DNA of 10,000 bases, taken from assembly GCA_002005505.1 (NCBI GenBank), contig KV908635.1, positions 123,365 through 133,364 of the forward strand, read 5' to 3'. A model generated the notes under the pieces. That model was not told the DNA's origin. It saw only the letters and a program-made list of their open reading frames with translations, and did not search any database. Shown here piece after piece: positions 8,089-10,000 of the stretch. This DNA comes from Botryococcus braunii (lineage: Eukaryota; Chlorophyta; Trebouxiophyceae). The position numbers and the translations under genes are program-made. Numbering within the stretch: the first letter of the stretch is position 1; each line of letters starts with the position of its first letter.

Positions 8089-8104
8089 GGCCCCAGCTGG
8101 GGCC
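8089..8104. repeat. Perfect 16-bp palindrome GGCCCCAGCTGGGGCC
   Basis: The sequence equals its own reverse complement. It stands in a GC-rich patch with no adjacent gene, so neither a terminator nor a binding-site role can be argued. Confidence 0.8.
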
Positions 8105-8284
8105 TAGCTGCACCAGTACCACACGGATGATGGTGAATTGTACAGTGGCGCATTGCATATGTCATTGTTGCAAGGTCTGTCCGAGGACGGCCAGAGACTG
8201 CTCAAGGGAGGTGCACCCACGTGGGGGAAAATGTAATGATGTGGGGGAAGTAGGGTTGGCAAAATGCATACGAAGGCACTCGAT

Positions 8285-8885
8285 TACGTATGTTCTAAGT
8301 ACGCGTAGGCGTACGTACTAGGCGTATCGGACCTCAAACTTCCCGGAGAGATGCAGGACAACATTCTGATCACAATGGACCAGCGTGTTAATATGAGATT
8401 CTTCCATCTTCTTGCAGTAATTAAAGGAAGAGAAAGTCGTTTTCTTAAGACCTAGCAAAATCTTGCTTGGTTTCCATGAAGGAAATGACTGTGCCGTTAC
8501 ATCGATGATATCAAGTGAGGGAATCCTAGGAGAAAATTGATTATTTAGGTCGACATATACGAAATTAATGTCATTTCGTTGAATCCCGTGAAATAAATCA
8601 TCACAGGCTCACGGTGGTCCGCCATACTTACGAGTCCAACTCAGATGCCTTAACAGATCGGGCGGCAGACCCGCATAGGTTACCCTGTGTGAACCCCTAT
8701 AAGTTGCTGCTTGCCTTGAAATTGCATAATTTCTATCCTAAAGCACTGAAAATGGCAATTCTGCGGTTGAAACTGCTAGGAACTGCTAGGAAGGCCCTCT
8801 AAACGCAAAAAATCTAGGCGTATCAAAACCGTACGACGACCTCATTATGTACGGGAAAACGTACGTAACGTATCACATACGTAGA
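8285..8885. mobile_element. Weak candidate for a 0.6-kb non-autonomous inverted-repeat element
   Basis: The ends read TACGTATGT (8285-8293) and ACATACGTA (8877-8885), a 9-bp perfect inverted repeat. Just inside, both ends are rich in TACG/CGTA words, and CTAGGCGTATC occurs at 8318-8328 and 8814-8824 in direct orientation. The ends begin and finish with TA, which would fit a TA target. A 9-bp inverted pair in 600 bp can occur by chance, and the inner repeat has the wrong orientation for a simple terminal inverted repeat. The interior (8329-8813) has no coding sequence I recognise, only a 10-bp tandem duplication AACTGCTAGG at 8771-8790. Confidence 0.22.
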
Positions 8886-8887
8886 CT

Positions 8888-9563
8888 TGAAGAAGAAGGC
8901 AGAAGAACTTACATCTGTCCAGCTACGAGGGCATGATGAGATGTCCATAACACACACACAAGCCGAAACTATGAAGAACGGACCACAAGATGTGGCCAAA
9001 CGAACATTGAAAACATAACGGAGCAAACGAAAAGGGGAAGGAAGGGGGGGATAAGGGAAGGCAGCCACAGAAGTGGCTGCGGCCAAGTCACCGTAGCCGG
9101 CGTAAATCAGCACGAGCCTGGAATGCATCCGAGATAAATGAGACAACCGCACGCAAGTCAGCGTGCCAAATTAACTGCCGAAGTGATCTAGAAGGACCAA
9201 CAAACAAGTGGGGGTAACAGTCTCGCACCGCAGTAAGAGCGGGACAGTGAAAGACAAAGTGGTGTTCATCACCCACAGAGGGCCACGCAGATCACACAGG
9301 CGCTGAAGGCGCGGAAGGTGGTGTCTGCGGCCGATGTCAATGGGAAGGCCATGAACACCAAGACGAAACCTGAGATAGAGCCGGACCTTGGCACCATCAA
9401 GAAGCAGATAAGAGGCGGGAGCGCTGAGCCTTAGTAGAGCGCGCAAACCACCGGACATAAGTACATAGCTGGGGATCAGTAGGGGCTAACCGAGGGGACA
9501 CATGAAGAGAGGCCACGTGGGGGGTATTGGCCTGCCTAATGAGAGCTAAAAAGGTATTCTATA
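8888..9563 (-). mobile_element. 5'-truncated, decayed LINE copy 2 (3' end of ORF2 plus 3' UTR)
   Basis: Reading leftwards from about 9563 the sequence parallels the ORF2 end of the first LINE: SPRLAP, then [13 protein letters not shown] (near 9470), then RFRLGVHGLPIDIGRR, the zinc motif, [13 protein letters not shown] and DAFQAR, with the stop at 9090-9088. The shared CGGTGACTTGGCC spans the stop in both copies. The 3' UTR differs but ends in related wording (8909-8940) followed by a TTC-rich tail. At least two frameshifts are needed (near 9400 and 9275), and the second zinc Cys is Arg. It is a dead, truncated insertion from a related subfamily rather than a recent copy of the first. I see no clear target-site duplication. 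Confidence 0.85.
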
Positions 9564-9930
9564 TTAGAAGGGGTGATGGGACGCGCTTTCTTCTCTTTGC
9601 TCGACTTCGCCGATGACGCGCCGATTTCTGCCTCTTTTCGGCCCCGTGGGCCACATGGACCGCCATCCTGCTCTCCTAATGGCTCCTCCGCCTTTACAGC
9701 TGTGCTGTTTGCTCGAAAAACTGGCTGTCGCGACTGCTCGCAATTGCAACAAAAAACTTTGAAGAAACTCATGATTAATTTCTTTTCAATACTCGAGAAT
9801 CGCTGGTTTTGTCATATACGTGTTTGTTGGTTTGGCCTTATACAGACATTTCCAGTTCGGTTTTGCAGCCGAGGTGCGCCCTGTCCGTCAACTCTTCGAA
9901 CTCAGGACTGAGGTATCTTTATTCTGTTAT
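9564..9930. other. No gene recognised
   Basis: Open frames exist on both strands (plus 9573-9911, 112 codons; minus 9772-9536, 78 codons). Neither has a family resemblance I can name, and they overlap each other, so at most one could be real. The 9573-9720 part is CpG-containing and could be an exon of an unseen gene. Confidence 0.4.
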
Positions 9931-9957
9931 TGTTGTTGTTGTTGTTGTTGTTGTTGT
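9931..9957. repeat. (TGT)9 trinucleotide microsatellite
   Basis: Nine perfect TGT units. (TTG)n is a known tail of some plant SINEs, but no SINE body can be shown to its left. Confidence 0.95.
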
Positions 9958-10000
9958 CTATTTTGTGGTTCGGCACCTAGGTTCGAGACCTGTTCCGAGG

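Larger units (their letters stand above)
6941..8284. other. Intergenic stretch, no gene recognised; possible former WDR92 upstream region
   Basis: Several frames are open for 60-150 codons here, the longest on the plus strand at 7403-7858, but their composition is low in structure, they cross the G14 run, and none resembles a known family. What can be seen is a CT-rich patch (about 7080-7120), an inverted repeat at 7575-7591, a G14 run, a 16-bp palindrome at 8089-8104, and two copies of GTGGGGGAA at 8221 and 8241. If the LINE duplication is correct, the WDR92 promoter should lie in the left part of this stretch, reading to the left. Confidence 0.5.

Noticed and set aside
7962..8321. 119-codon plus frame rich in Cys, His, Thr and Arg
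   Set aside because: Composition follows local GC and palindromes; no motif or splice support.
9536..9772. Minus-strand 78-codon frame rich in Lys, Glu and Ser
   Set aside because: Overlaps LINE copy 2 edge and an equally long plus-strand frame; no recognisable domain.
1..10000. Bacterial-type features (operons, CRISPR, Shine-Dalgarno sites)
   Set aside because: Spliced exons, LINEs and microsatellites show eukaryotic DNA; no regularly spaced repeats of CRISPR type are present.

Overview
The window is eukaryotic nuclear DNA: split coding exons with GT-AG introns, long microsatellites, and two copies of an APE-type non-LTR retrotransposon (LINE) family. The best guess is a land plant with swimming sperm, such as a fern or another seedless plant. 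That is inference. It rests on a cilium-specific gene (WDR92/DNAAF10) whose wording looks plant-like, beside LINEs carrying the zf-RVT zinc motif common in plant L1-like elements.

Layout. Positions 1-962 are simple-sequence-rich DNA that I read as the start of a long WDR92 intron: a pyrimidine tract, then (CG)6(TG)33. Positions 963-2454 on the minus strand hold the first five coding exons of WDR92, 163 codons with no lesion. The remaining exons should lie beyond the left edge. Just 8 bp upstream of the WDR92 start codon a LINE of about 4.45 kb begins on the opposite strand (about 2478-6924). It is flanked by a candidate imperfect 16-bp target-site duplication (13 of 16 match). It carries ORF1 (L1 ORF1p/Transposase_22-like), then ORF2 with endonuclease, reverse transcriptase and zf-RVT motif, then a 3' hairpin and a (TTCT)n tail. 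ORF2 is broken by an inferred 1-bp deletion near 4376, a TAG at 4468 and a frameshift at an 8-bp direct repeat at 5426-5441, so the copy cannot move by itself.

Positions 6941-8284 show no recognisable gene. If the duplication is real, this is the former upstream region of WDR92, now 4.4 kb from the coding start. Positions 8285-8885 are a weak candidate for a small inverted-repeat element. Positions about 8888-9563, minus strand, are a 5'-truncated, decayed relative of the same LINE family that keeps the 3' end signature. The last 430 bp hold no recognisable gene, only a (TGT)9 microsatellite and, at the edge, a tRNA-like B-box word.

The main point of interest is the arrangement: an intact cilium-assembly gene whose 5' leader or promoter region has been split by an antisense LINE. 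I found no convincing new multi-gene system.
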